Shown: positions 17,397 to 26,515, counted from the stretch's first letter. The stretch is 64,000 bases of DNA from Leptospira inadai serovar Lyme str. 10 (GCF_000243675.2 NZ_AHMM02000025.1:1-64000), one strand, 5' to 3'. The notes: generated by a model not told the origin, from the letters alone. Made by a program: numbers and translations.

Positions 17397-18471
17397 TTGG
17401 GGCTACATCGTGGGAATGGGGCAGTGGATTGAATTTTTGTTTGCGCCGCCGGCTATTGCGGCGGCCATAGGGGCTTATTTTTCATTCTTTTTACCGGGAG
17501 TTTCTCCTACTCCGATTGCGATCGGGATCTATATTATTTTTACGATATTAAATATTTGCGGAGTGAAAGCCGCAGCTAGTTTCGAACTGGGGATCACGAT
17601 TTTCGCAGTGGGGGAACTCCTGCTTTTTTCGGCCCTCACCTTGCCTCATTTTTCCTGGGAGAAATTCGCCCTGAATCCTTTGCCGAACGGTTGGGTGGGA
17701 GTTCCCGCTTCCCTGCCCTTTGCCATATGGTTTTTTCTTGCAATCGAAGGCTTAGCGAACGTCGCCGAAGAATCGAAAAACCCCCAGCGTAATATTTTAC
17801 TCGGTTTCGGATCGACGTTAGGAACATTAGTTTTTCTTTGTATACTCGTTTTCGTCTCTTCCGTAGGAATCGGGGGATGGGAAGCGATCGTTTACCCTAT
17901 GGCGGGAGGGAACACGTCGGATTCTCCTTTGCCACTGGCATTAAGAAAAGTTTATGCGGAAGAAAGCTGGGCCTTTCATCTATTGGTAACGATCGGCCTC
18001 TTCGGTTTAATCGCTTCCTTCCACGGAATTCTTTTAGCGGGAGGAAGGGCAACGCTTGAATTCGGGAGGGCCGGGTTTTTACCCAAGGCGGTTTCGCAAG
18101 TTCATTCGCGATTTCATACTCCGGCAAACTCCCTGATTTTGAATTCTTGTTTAGGAGTGATCTCCCTAATAACCGGAAAAACCTCGGAACTCATCGTCCT
18201 ATCCGCGTTCGGAGCGGTAACGTTATATTCGGGATCGATGATTAGTTTTTTTCTTTTACGAAAATCTCAACCTCATAGAAAGCGTCCATTCGTCGTCCCG
18301 GGCGCTCCTTATGTGCCCGCGATCGCATTGCTCTTATCGTTTCTAGTGCTGCTAGTAATGGTTTGGCAACATCCGGGGGTTTTTGTCGCCTTTGTATTAA
18401 TTCTCGCTAGCGGAATATTCTGGGCTAGAAAAGTTCTATTCCTTTCTAAGGATGCGGGTTAGGATCGGTTC

Positions 18472-19863
18472 ATGGGTTACAAAACCGTCTTAGGAACAAA
18501 GACATATCTTTTTCCGGATCTTAAAGACCTTCTCGCAAAGGCGAGCCCCTACCGCTCAGGGGACGAACTCGCGGGCTTGGCCGCGAATACGCAGGAGGAA
18601 AGGGTCGCCGCACAAATGGCCTTGGCGGATGTTTATTTATCAGATTTTTTGAATATAGAAATTATTCCTAGCGATATCGACGAGGTTACTCGACTGATTT
18701 TTGCCCGCCACGACGGAAAATCTTTTTCCAAAATATCGCATTTAACGGTGGGAGAATTCAGGAATTTTCTCCTGAAAGAAACGACGGATCCCCCATTGCT
18801 CGAGAGCCTCCGTTATGCGATTACTCCCGAAATGGCGGCGGCGGTGTCGAAGCTAATGTCCAATCAGGATTTGATTCTTGCGGCAAAGAAATGTAGAGTG
18901 GTCACGAAATTTCGAAATACGATAGGACTTCCCGGAAGATTATCCGTGCGTCTGCAACCGAATCATCCGACCGATGATCCAAAAGGAGTCGCAGCCAGTA
19001 TTTTAGACGGACTGCTCCTCGGAAGCGGGGATGCCGTGATCGGAATCAATCCTGCGACGGATAATGTTCCGACGACGATTGCGTTACTGGAAATGTTGGA
19101 TTCGATCATTCAAAAGTATGGCATTCCGACTCAGTCCTGCGTTTTGGCTCATTTGACCACGTCGATGGAAGCGATGAGACGAAACGCTCCTTTGGATCTC
19201 GTGTTTCAATCCATCGGCGGGAGCGAAACTTTAAATCGAAGCTTCGGGGTAAATTTGGAACTCATTCGCGAAGCTCAGGAAATGGCCTTGTTCTTAAAAC
19301 GGGGAACGTTAGGCGACAATGTGATGTACTTCGAGACGGGTCAAGGGAGCGGCTTATCCGCCGGAGCTCATCACGGAGTCGATCAGCAGACTTTGGAAAC
19401 GAGAGCGTATGCGGTCGCCAGGGAATTTTCTCCGTTATTAGTGAATACCGTCGTGGGGTTTATCGGTCCGGAATATTTATATAATGGAAAGCAGATTCTG
19501 AGGGCGGGGCTGGAAGATCACTTTTGCGGCAAACTATTGGGATTACCAATGGGGGTCGATGTCTGTTATACCAATCACGCGGATGCGGATCAGGACGATA
19601 TGGATTCGCTATTAACGCTGTTGGGAGTCGCGGGATGCAATTATATCATGGGCGTTCCGGGTGCCGACGACGTTATGCTATCCTATCAAAGCACATCGTT
19701 TCACGACGCGCTTTATCTGCGACAGGTGCTCGGGTTGAAACCGTCGCCTGAATTCGAGTCATGGCTTTTGGGCAACGGAATTTTTTCTTCGGAAACCGGG
19801 CTACTTCCGCTGGAAGAAAGTGGGTTCAAATTATTAGACGAGCTATTAACCGGGAAGAATTGA
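18472..19863 (+). CDS. eutB: Ethanolamine ammonia-lyase large subunit
   Basis: Large subunit of the adenosylcobalamin-dependent lyase that converts ethanolamine to acetaldehyde and ammonia. 463 residues, normal for EutB. Landmarks: CRVVTKFRNTIGLPGRLSVR, LQPNHPTDDPKGVAASILDG, VIGINPATDN, VLAHLTTSMEAM and MGVDVCYTNHADADQDD, with the metal/substrate-binding Glu region DNVMYFETGQGSGLSAGAHH. It starts 10 bp after the permease stop and ends 4 bp before eutC. No microcompartment genes (eutS/M/N/L/K) are present nearby, so catabolism would be cytosolic. Confidence 0.95.
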   Translation: MGYKTVLGTKTYLFPDLKDLLAKASPYRSGDELAGLAANTQEERVAAQMALADVYLSDFLNIEIIPSDIDEVTRLIFARHDGKSFSKISHLTVGEFRNFLLKETTDPPLLESLRYAITPEMAAAVSKLMSNQDLILAAKKCRVVTKFRNTIGLPGRLSVRLQPNHPTDDPKGVAASILDGLLLGSGDAVIGINPATDNVPTTIALLEMLDSIIQKYGIPTQSCVLAHLTTSMEAMRRNAPLDLVFQSIGGSETLNRSFGVNLELIREAQEMALFLKRGTLGDNVMYFETGQGSGLSAGAHHGVDQQTLETRAYAVAREFSPLLVNTVVGFIGPEYLYNGKQILRAGLEDHFCGKLLGLPMGVDVCYTNHADADQDDMDSLLTLLGVAGCNYIMGVPGADDVMLSYQSTSFHDALYLRQVLGLKPSPEFESWLLGNGIFSSETGLLPLEESGFKLLDELLTGKN

Positions 19864-19866
19864 CTT

Positions 19867-20631
19867 ATGCCTGCTTTGGAAGACTGGAAGAAAATGACCT
19901 CCGCAAGAATCGGCTTATCAAGATCGGGAGGATCGCTTTCCACGAAAGAGCTTCTTCGATTTAGATTGGATCATGCAAGGGCAAGGGACGCCGTTTTACT
20001 CGAGCCCAAGTTCGGAGAATTATTAATCGAACTCGATCGTATCGGAAAGAAATACGAAATCGAGGCGGTCCCGGCGGACAGTCGCGCAAAAGATCGAGGA
20101 GAATATTTGCTACGTCCTGATTTAGGCAGAAGCTTATCGGAGCCCTCGCAGGGTGAACTCCAAGGTAGAAAAGGATCGTACGACCTGGTTCTTGTTTGTG
20201 CGGACGGATTATCGGCTAAAGCTATCGATTCAAATCTTCTACCATTTTTGGATTCTCTATTACCTAAACTGAAAGATTGGAAACTCGGCCCCCTGGTGCT
20301 CACTCGCCTGGCTAGGGTCGCAATCGGAGATGAAATCGGACAATGTCTCGGTGCAAAAGCGGTAGTCGTTATCATCGGCGAAAGGCCGGGACTCTCTTCG
20401 GCGGATAGCCTTGGCGTATATTTAACCTACGACCCGAAAGTGGGTAAAACGGATGAGAGTCGTAATTGTATCTCTAATATACGTCCGGGAGGTTTAGACT
20501 TCGAAGCCGCCTCGGTTAAAACCTCTTATTTGTTGGAAGAAGCATTAAAAAGAAAGCTTTCCGGAGTGGAGTTAAAGGATGAAATGTCACCTTCCTTTTT
20601 TGTCAAGGGAGAGACGAAGCAACTTGACTAA
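19867..20631 (+). CDS. eutC: Ethanolamine ammonia-lyase small subunit
   Basis: Small subunit that completes the B12 site. 254 residues. The family motifs RVAIGDEIG, IGERPGLSSADSLGVYLTY and RNCISNIRPGGL are present in order. The N-terminal helical half includes STKELLRFRLDHARARDAV. It lies 4 bp after eutB, so the two are coupled. No acetaldehyde dehydrogenase or EutA reactivase gene follows in this window, so downstream steps must be encoded elsewhere. Confidence 0.93.
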   Translation: MPALEDWKKMTSARIGLSRSGGSLSTKELLRFRLDHARARDAVLLEPKFGELLIELDRIGKKYEIEAVPADSRAKDRGEYLLRPDLGRSLSEPSQGELQGRKGSYDLVLVCADGLSAKAIDSNLLPFLDSLLPKLKDWKLGPLVLTRLARVAIGDEIGQCLGAKAVVVIIGERPGLSSADSLGVYLTYDPKVGKTDESRNCISNIRPGGLDFEAASVKTSYLLEEALKRKLSGVELKDEMSPSFFVKGETKQLD

Positions 20632-20874
20632 AATGAAAAATTCGGCTTTTGTTAGCGAATCTCCTCCAAATCGGCATCGTATCAAGAAAGCGAGTTCCTC
20701 CGGATTAGTTTCGAACCGAAGATTTCACGTTAGGAACCACCGGTTTTCAATCCTAAATTCGATTTCCGCTTGATGGAGATCCCAGTTTAGGATATAATCG
20801 GCCTGTCGCTTTTCGGCCCTATCCGTCAGGTGGCGAACGTGGAATCTAAGCGAACTCAAGAAAGGATGCGAACA
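20632..20874. other. Intergenic spacer after eutC
   Basis: 243 bp without a supported gene; a short frame at 20579-20773 overlaps the end of eutC and is a shadow. No clear terminator hairpin was found. Confidence 0.3.
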
Positions 20875-21105
20875 ATGTATAAATCGAATATAGAATATAT
20901 CATCTCTTTAACGAACCGAAACGAGCCTATTCCGGGAATACTATCCTTGATTTGCGACACTGTGGACTCCATGAAAACGGACGTTACGAATCTCGATGTG
21001 GACGATGAGCAAAGAAAAATCTTTAAATCCGCGATAAAGGATCTGGTTTCCGGCCTAATTAAGTTGGATGGATTCGCCGCTAATTTAAAGGAAACGGTTC
21101 ACTAA
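20875..21105 (+). CDS. Small hypothetical helical protein
   Basis: 76 residues from ATG 20875, chosen because AGAAAGGA lies about 8 nt upstream. In-frame starts at 20830 (GTG) and 20866 (ATG) are less well placed. Mixed-charge helices, no Cys, no membrane segment; NLDVDDEQRKIFKSAIKDLVSG is the clearest segment. No known family. It is followed 87 bp later by the DsbD-like gene. Confidence 0.5.
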   Translation: MYKSNIEYIISLTNRNEPIPGILSLICDTVDSMKTDVTNLDVDDEQRKIFKSAIKDLVSGLIKLDGFAANLKETVH

Positions 21106-21192
21106 ATCGAACTAGCTCGGCGTGCCCGGTTCGAAAGTTTAAAGTAAAATAAACTTTCGGTTTTCTCCGTTTCCGGTTCGGTCTAATAGCAA

Positions 21193-23211
21193 ATGTCCGG
21201 ATATAGAATCGGTTTAACGGTTTCCGTTTTTACTTATATCGTTTGCATATTTTTTTCTGCGGAAGTTCTTGCGGAAAGTTCCGAATATCGAGGAGCTCAT
21301 TCCTATCTAGAAGTAAGGGCAGTATCAAAATCCGACGACTTTCTGCGCTTGGCACTTTACATAAAAGCGGAGCCAGGTTGGCACGTTTATTGGAAAAATC
21401 CCGGCGATTCGGGAACCTCCCTACGAACGGATTGGAAATCGAGTCCGCCGGGCGTCGCCGCAGATTGGGAATGGCCGCTTCCGGAGCGAATCGAGTTGGG
21501 GGACTCGGTTAATTTCGGGTATGAGAAGCCGACAGTTCTTTTTTCGGACTATAAAATTCAAAAGCCTCTCGGATCGGATGAATCGTTTCACATCGAAGCG
21601 AAATTGCATTGGCTCGTATGTAAAGAAGAATGCGTTCCCGAATCGACAACTTTAATCATTCATAAAATAGAAAAATTTCCTCCCGGATCCGAAAAATATT
21701 CCGCCTACGAAAGAAGCCTGAAAGAATTACCGCAAACTCCGGAGACAGGATTGACGATCTCTTTCAGAAAAAAGAAAGATAGTTTCCTGTTTCGGATAAA
21801 AGGGAACGATCTCCCGGAGAAATTCGATTTTTTCCCGGAGGATCCCGAGATAGTTTCGAATCAAAAAATACGAACTTTAGAATATTCAAAAAATTTGATC
21901 GAATTCGAAATTCCGAGATCCGAATATATTTCGGGAGATCCGGATTCTATCCGCGGGGTTTTGACCCTTGGCTCTAAAATTTATTCGATCCGGGTAAATG
22001 AATCTAAAGTAGGTTATTTACTCGAAGCGATATTTTTTGCATTCCTTGGCGGAATTCTCTTAAATTTAATGCCTTGCGTTTTTCCGGTTTTGTTTTTGAA
22101 GGCTTTCTCGATTTCCCAAGCTTCGAATAAACGAACTCAGCGAATCGAGTCCATATTCTACTTCGGCGGTGTGCTTTCCTTTTTTTGGATTTTGTTTTTC
22201 GGATTCGAAATCCTTCGATCCGGAGGAGAAAGTTTGGGCTGGGGATACCAACTCCAGAATCCATTCTTCGTTTTTTTTCTTATCCTCGTCTTCGTGTTTC
22301 TAGGATTACAAATGTTAGGCGCTTTCGATTTTGCCGTCGGTTTAAGCGGTCCTCTCGTAAGATTAGCGGATCAAAAGGGGAAGGTTGGTGCATTTTTTTC
22401 GGGAGCTTTAACCGTCCTTGTCGCCACTCCGTGTACGGCTCCTCTCATGGGCTCGGCATTGGTATACGCTTTCTCCGAGAATATTTTAAACGGCCTATTC
22501 GTGTTTACGTCCATGGCTGTCGGTATGTCCTTGCCGCTACTCGTATTTCAGAACAGTAGCAGGCTAACGAAACTTTTACCCAAGCCGGGAGCGTGGATGC
22601 GGACATTTAAGGAGTTTCTCGCATTCCCGTTATTGATGACTGCAATTTGGTTGTTCTGGGTTTTTAACGGCATCACGAATCGAAACGATGCAAGTTTAGC
22701 GCTTCTTATAATTTTATTATTATTTTTTTTCGTATGGATAAATAAAATTGCCGCTTCTAAAATAATTAAGAAAGCCGTCCTGGGGTTGACGATCCTAACC
22801 GTTTTATCAAGCGTGTACGTTTTTCGGAACAGGGCTATAACGATTCCTACTTTAGAATCCGGGCACCGCGAAATTTCGAGGGAGGAATATTCCAAGGAAA
22901 GATTAGCATTTCATTTAAAGGAAGGGCATAGTGTCTTTCTATATTTTACGGCTGATTGGTGCATCACCTGTAAGTTTAATGAAAGAACGGTCTTGTCCAC
23001 CGACACGGTCTTAAACGAGTTCCTGACTAAGGAGATCGTAGTTTTAAAGGGAGACTGGACAAGCGAAGATCCGAAAATCTCGGCAGCTTTGGAATCGTAT
23101 GGAAGAAATAGCGTTCCTTTTTACGTTTATTATCCGAAGGGCAAAAAGGAGAACCCCCGTTTCCTACCTACGATGTTGACGACCGGACTGTTGCTCGAGG
23201 CCCTTCGATAA
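21193..23211 (+). CDS. DsbD/ScsB-like thiol:disulfide interchange protein
   Basis: Moves electrons from the cytoplasm to periplasmic thiol proteins. 672 residues: signal peptide (1-27), periplasmic domain (28-270) with the redox pair C143-K-E-E-C147, eight-helix membrane core (about 275-545) carrying one Cys in LNLMPCVFPV and one in ATPCTAPLMG, and a C-terminal thioredoxin-fold domain with DWCITCK. The Cys pattern in the N-terminal domain is closer to ScsB/DsbD than to the short CcdA. All three redox pairs are intact, so it should be functional. Partner substrates are unknown; the redoxin at 29682 and thioredoxin at 40955 are in the same window but not adjacent. Confidence 0.88.
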   Translation: MSGYRIGLTVSVFTYIVCIFFSAEVLAESSEYRGAHSYLEVRAVSKSDDFLRLALYIKAEPGWHVYWKNPGDSGTSLRTDWKSSPPGVAADWEWPLPERIELGDSVNFGYEKPTVLFSDYKIQKPLGSDESFHIEAKLHWLVCKEECVPESTTLIIHKIEKFPPGSEKYSAYERSLKELPQTPETGLTISFRKKKDSFLFRIKGNDLPEKFDFFPEDPEIVSNQKIRTLEYSKNLIEFEIPRSEYISGDPDSIRGVLTLGSKIYSIRVNESKVGYLLEAIFFAFLGGILLNLMPCVFPVLFLKAFSISQASNKRTQRIESIFYFGGVLSFFWILFFGFEILRSGGESLGWGYQLQNPFFVFFLILVFVFLGLQMLGAFDFAVGLSGPLVRLADQKGKVGAFFSGALTVLVATPCTAPLMGSALVYAFSENILNGLFVFTSMAVGMSLPLLVFQNSSRLTKLLPKPGAWMRTFKEFLAFPLLMTAIWLFWVFNGITNRNDASLALLIILLLFFFVWINKIAASKIIKKAVLGLTILTVLSSVYVFRNRAITIPTLESGHREISREEYSKERLAFHLKEGHSVFLYFTADWCITCKFNERTVLSTDTVLNEFLTKEIVVLKGDWTSEDPKISAALESYGRNSVPFYVYYPKGKKENPRFLPTMLTTGLLLEALR

Positions 23212-23403
23212 GGAGTTAGCCGGCGTAAGTCTCTACGCTATTCATGAATCATCTCCGATAAATCGGTTTGATTCGATAAGCGACTCTTAGCTTCGGCGTT
23301 TCTTTTTTTTTAAATTCGAAATTCAAGTAGTTGTCTTTTTTGGCGGAGAATCTTTCTTCTTATAAATCCTGAGAAACTTTTTAAGATAATTAAGAGGAAT
23401 TGA

Positions 23404-24078
23404 ATGCAAAATAAATTTGCGAATAAAACGGTCGCTATCGCTTCGATCAGCGGGGCTTTATTTTTGTTTATCGGAACCTATTTGCATCCGATGGACGCGG
23501 ACCCGAATGATGCTCTAGCCGCATTTACCGAATATGCGGACGATCACCATTGGGTGGCTAGCCATTTAGTCCAACTTTTAGGCGTGATATTTATGGTATC
23601 TTCTTTGCTAGTTTTAGGCACTTTGTTTTCCAACCCTTCCGCAATCGTTTTAGGAAAGATCGGAACGGGCTGGGCAATATCCGTACTGGCTCTTGCCGGC
23701 GCCTTACAAGCAGTGGACGGAATCGCACTGAAGGCAATGGTAAACGTTTGGGCGTCGGCACAGCCGCCGGCGCAGAGTAGCTTATTTCATGCAACGTTAG
23801 GCGTAAGGCAAATCGAGATCGGACTTGCAAGTATTACGAGCTTACTAACAGGCTTAACGATACTTGTATTCGGCGTAGCGCTATTATTAGATTCAATCTT
23901 TCCGAAGTGGGTGGGTGCCCTTGCAATTCTTAGCGGAATTCCTACCGGGATAGCGGGAATCATTATCGGATACACCGGTTTTTCTGAACTTTCCATGATC
24001 GTAAACATGCCCGCAAGTTTCTTATTGCTGATTTGGATGTTTTGTATAGGAATCTTAAGCTGGAGACGCTCGGCATAA
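23404..24078 (+). CDS. Hypothetical membrane protein, six to seven helices
   Basis: 224 residues with hydrophobic segments at about 9-27, 52-75, 84-104, 135-160, 168-190 and 196-218. The phrase YLHPMDADPNDALAAFTEYADDHHWVASH is characteristic of a group of small uncharacterised membrane proteins related to DUF4386. No enzymatic motif. AGAGGAATTG just before the ATG provides a ribosome-binding site. It is monocistronic by spacing. Confidence 0.6.
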   Translation: MQNKFANKTVAIASISGALFLFIGTYLHPMDADPNDALAAFTEYADDHHWVASHLVQLLGVIFMVSSLLVLGTLFSNPSAIVLGKIGTGWAISVLALAGALQAVDGIALKAMVNVWASAQPPAQSSLFHATLGVRQIEIGLASITSLLTGLTILVFGVALLLDSIFPKWVGALAILSGIPTGIAGIIIGYTGFSELSMIVNMPASFLLLIWMFCIGILSWRRSA

Positions 24079-24105
24079 ATTTTTTCCATTTCGTGAAACG
24101 AACCT

Positions 24106-24127
24106 TCGGATGACCCTTTTCATCCGA
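24106..24127. terminator. Hairpin between convergent genes
   Basis: TCGGATGA (24106-24113), six-base loop, TCATCCGA (24120-24127): a perfect 8-bp stem between the stop codons of two convergent genes. Good position for a bidirectional terminator, but a U-tract is weak. Confidence 0.45.
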
Positions 24128-24190
24128 GGCGGTGGCATTCGTCCTTCGATTCCTGGCCTCGGACGGTTCCGTTCTGATCCGCATCAGTCT

Positions 24191-25447
24191 TTAAGGTGTT
24201 CCGGGTTTTCGTTCTTGGTTTGCCGTTTTTGTCTTCAGGAAGTCTTCTATCCCTGATAATCTTTGCGTTATTCCTCCGACTTCTTTATCGACCGTGGCTC
24301 TACAGTTGCGTAGATCGATACCTCTTTGATTTGCGAGTGAAACGGAATCCGATAATGATTTGTTTTTTTCGGAAATTTGCGCCTTTAACTCGGCAAGTTG
24401 GGAAGCGCAGGTATTCCAATCGTTTATTTTGGAATTCAGAGAGAGGTTCACGTCGTTCATATTTTTCTTTAGTTCGGTTATCATCTTTGACGATTCCGAA
24501 AGTTTTCCATTGCAAGTGTTAATGTCTCCGATCTTAGTTTGAATTTGGCCGTTTAAATCGGTTACGTTTTTCCTGGAAGCGACGAGATCGACGTTGCATG
24601 CGTTTCCCCTTTCCGTTAAGGAAGCGATCTCGATCGTTTTGGATTGTAGGTCGGAGTTAAGTTGTGTGATCGTCTTTTGTCGATCCTCCACTTTTTGGGA
24701 TGCATCGGAAAATTTAGACGCAAATACGGCGGCATCCTGGGTTTTAGAGGTAAGTTGGACATTGACAGTTTCGAGCTCTTTTACTCTTTCTTGATTTTCC
24801 TGTAAAGACTGAGCGAGTCTTCCTTGCGTTTCTTTCAATACCTGGGCAGTATTTTGCGACTCCGTTCTTAATCTTTCGATTTCCGCTTCCAACTCCCCGA
24901 CTTTCCGATGCGACAATTCGATATACTGCTGATAATTGCTAAGCAAGAGAGATGTATCACCTTTAATTTCTCCGGTTTGCGTTATGTATTCCTGTTCGAG
25001 AATTTTAATTTTAGAATCCAAATGATCCTTATCGATATTTGCAAGAGCCTGGTTGACGTAATCCGTACTCATCGACAATAGGATGTTGACAGTAAGGACC
25101 ATGACTCCGATTTTTCCGACGTTCGTGACGACCCTTTTACCGGTTTCATTATCCTTCTCGTGAAAGTCGTGAATCGTCGCAAAAACGCCGTAGATAAAGG
25201 CGAATAAAGTAGTGAGTTCACGGAAGATCGTTAATATGTCGTCGATCGAAAGATAAGAGGAGAGAACGATCAAAACGAACCCGCATGCTATAAAAATGTA
25301 CGAGACGATGGATTGCCAAGCGATAAAGAACTTTAGTTCTTTCCGTTCCTTATATCCCGTATATAAATAGAATAAGATCGGTATTGAAAATAGAATAAAG
25401 AATATATGGGGAAGTCTTCTTACAAAAAGTTCAATATTATCCTGCAT
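24191..25447 (-). CDS. Membrane-anchored coiled-coil protein
   Basis: 418 residues. Four hydrophobic segments (about 12-30, 40-64, 74-92 and 112-130) are followed by a long coiled coil (about 145-410) with regular heptads, for example VGELEAEIERLRTESQNTAQ. Repeating Cys in the coil (GNACNVDL, INTCNGKL, NTCASQL, DLRNCRAT) are about 30-40 residues apart, suggesting internal duplication. No enzymatic domain. The topology suggests an inner-membrane anchor with a long helical arm. Function unknown; a structural or sensing role is conceivable. Confidence 0.65.
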   Translation of the reverse strand: MQDNIELFVRRLPHIFFILFSIPILFYLYTGYKERKELKFFIAWQSIVSYIFIACGFVLIVLSSYLSIDDILTIFRELTTLFAFIYGVFATIHDFHEKDNETGKRVVTNVGKIGVMVLTVNILLSMSTDYVNQALANIDKDHLDSKIKILEQEYITQTGEIKGDTSLLLSNYQQYIELSHRKVGELEAEIERLRTESQNTAQVLKETQGRLAQSLQENQERVKELETVNVQLTSKTQDAAVFASKFSDASQKVEDRQKTITQLNSDLQSKTIEIASLTERGNACNVDLVASRKNVTDLNGQIQTKIGDINTCNGKLSESSKMITELKKNMNDVNLSLNSKINDWNTCASQLAELKAQISEKNKSLSDSVSLANQRGIDLRNCRATVDKEVGGITQRLSGIEDFLKTKTANQERKPGTP

Positions 25448-25638
25448 GCTAATATCCTTAGTTAATTAAAGCGGTCTTCGCATAATCCGGATTTTTCTCC
25501 GAAATATTCGGGTGCATTTGGTATGTGTTATCCGATTCTTAAAACGGATCAATAATTAATATGTGATACGGAAAGATCGAACGCTAAAAAAGTCGAAAGT
25601 ATCGAATAAAAATCGGCGTAAACGGATCTTCACTTAAA
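25448..25638. other. Intergenic region upstream of the coiled-coil gene
   Basis: A/T-rich, no gene. It should contain the promoter of the coiled-coil gene. The 3' relic described next follows directly. Confidence 0.3.
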
Positions 25639-25719
25639 CCTGGAAAGGTCGAATCGATGCTTCATGTAAGAATTTTGGACTTTCAAATTCGGCGTGTTCC
25701 GAAACAAATTCGAATGTAG
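25639..25719 (+). pseudogene. 3' relic of a small duplicated gene (copy 1)
   Basis: In frame, this stretch reads PGKVESMLHVRILDFQIRRV..., clearly related to the C-terminus of the small gene at 29427-29618 (DGKVKSMLPVSIFDFQVRRD). No start codon or N-terminal half is present. It sits immediately left of vapC. A second relic with the other end of the gene lies just right of the vapB promoter. Confidence 0.65.
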
Positions 25720-25747
25720 GATACGAAGTTTGGCGTGGAGGCTTAAA

Positions 25748-26152
25748 CTACAACGACCAATCTTCTAAATTTAAATTTAAATTTCTAACCCTTTTGAATT
25801 CTTTCGTATTATTCGTTACAAAAATAAAGTCTCTGGAAAGAGCCTGCGCTGTTAACAAAGCATCAATCGAGCCGATCAAATTGCCTGATTTTTTCAGGTC
25901 GGCTTTAATTATTCCGAATGCCTGCGCGTCAGATTGTTCAAAAGGAAGAATTTCAAAAATAGATAGAAATTCAATTAAAGAGATTCTGTTCTTCTCTTTA
26001 TGCACACTATTTTCAATCCCAAATTCTAACTCTGCTAGAGTAAGAGCAGAAATGTACAACCCTTTACTCAAATTCTTTTTCAGTTTATCTAGCAGCTTTG
26101 GATTTTTCTTCTTTATAATAAAAATGCAAATATTAGTATCAAGAAGGTACAT
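25748..26152 (-). CDS. vapC: VapC-family PIN-domain toxin
   Basis: Endoribonuclease toxin. 134 residues, normal length. The PIN acidic residues are visible: D5 in MYLLDTNICI, E43 in LAELEFGIE, D97 in GSIDALLTAQAL and the last acidic/Asn cluster in FVTNNTKEFKRV. The FVTNNTKEF ending is typical of VapC proteins paired with AbrB-type VapB. It overlaps the end of vapB by one base (26152), as expected in an operon. Confidence 0.9.
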   Translation of the reverse strand: MYLLDTNICIFIIKKKNPKLLDKLKKNLSKGLYISALTLAELEFGIENSVHKEKNRISLIEFLSIFEILPFEQSDAQAFGIIKADLKKSGNLIGSIDALLTAQALSRDFIFVTNNTKEFKRVRNLNLNLEDWSL

Positions 26153-26382
26153 TAAAAGTTTTCTCTTTCCGCCTCGGAAAGTTCCACTCTACCTTCTTTT
26201 AGAAAGTCTTCGGTAAAACCGTTCAAACCATCGAGAAAAACGTTCCATGCTCTATTCTTAGGAACTAAAATAACGGCATCCCCGACTTTTTGAATAAATA
26301 CATCCTCTCCTTTAAATTGGAATTCTTTCGGAAGTCGAACCGCTTGACTTCTTCCATTTACAAATAATTTCGCAGTTTGCAT
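26152..26382 (-). CDS. vapB: VapB-type antitoxin, AbrB/SpoVT fold
   Basis: 76 residues from ATG 26382. The longer frame to 26430 is rejected because its first 48 bases coincide with the promoter and operator. MQTAKLFVNGRSQAVRLPKEFQFKG is the swapped-hairpin DNA-binding domain of AbrB-type antitoxins; the acidic C-terminus (FTEDFLKEGRVELSEAERE) would wrap around VapC. Probably represses its own promoter through the palindrome immediately upstream. Confidence 0.9.
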   Translation of the reverse strand: MQTAKLFVNGRSQAVRLPKEFQFKGEDVFIQKVGDAVILVPKNRAWNVFLDGLNGFTEDFLKEGRVELSEAERENF

Positions 26383-26401
26383 ATTTCTAATACCAAAAAA
26401 T

Positions 26402-26430
26402 AGTATATACCATGGTATATCACATGTCAA
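26402..26430 (-). promoter_or_regulatory. vapBC promoter with palindromic operator in the spacer
   Basis: On the minus strand TTGACA (26430-26425) is followed after exactly 17 bp by TATACT (26407-26402), a near-consensus sigma-70 promoter. The spacer and -10 contain the perfect 16-bp palindrome ATATACCATGGTATAT (26405-26420), a natural site for the VapBC complex to block RNA polymerase. The -10 lies 20 bp before the vapB ATG. Confidence 0.85.
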
Positions 26431-26447
26431 TCTTGAATTCTAATTTC

Positions 26448-26515
26448 CATGAAAATTTATATCCGTTAAGAATAAAGACGGAAAGGTCGAATCGATGTCT
26501 TCGTAAGATCTAAAA
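26448..26515 (+). pseudogene. Internal relic of a small duplicated gene (copy 2)
   Basis: Closely matches about 29518-29585 at the DNA level (GAAAATTTATATCCGTTA, then AAAGACGGAAAGGTC), but carries stops and a shift. It shares 18 identical bases with copy 1 (GGAAAGGTCGAATCGATG), where the intact gene differs by one. It lies immediately right of the vapB promoter. Confidence 0.65.

Larger units (their letters stand above)
15478..18462 (+). pseudogene. eat: Ethanolamine permease gene interrupted by an IS1182-like element
   Basis: Amino acid/ethanolamine permease of the APC superfamily. The N-terminal part (15478-15738, 87 codons) holds GLGVGYVISGMYFGWNLG and AELACMIPKAGGAFDYARE. The C-terminal part (17401-18462) continues with GYIVGMGQWIEFLFAPP and ten or so membrane segments. 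Removing 15739-17400 (the IS plus one TTGG copy) rejoins the halves in frame as ...GNRW-GYIVGMG..., giving about 440 residues, the normal family length. The neighbouring eutB and eutC point to ethanolamine as substrate. As sequenced, the gene cannot make the full transporter. The start codon has no clear SD, and repeat copy D lies just upstream. Confidence 0.9.

Noticed and set aside
20579..20773. Plus-strand frame after eutC
   Set aside because: Overlaps eutC in another frame and lacks features of a gene.
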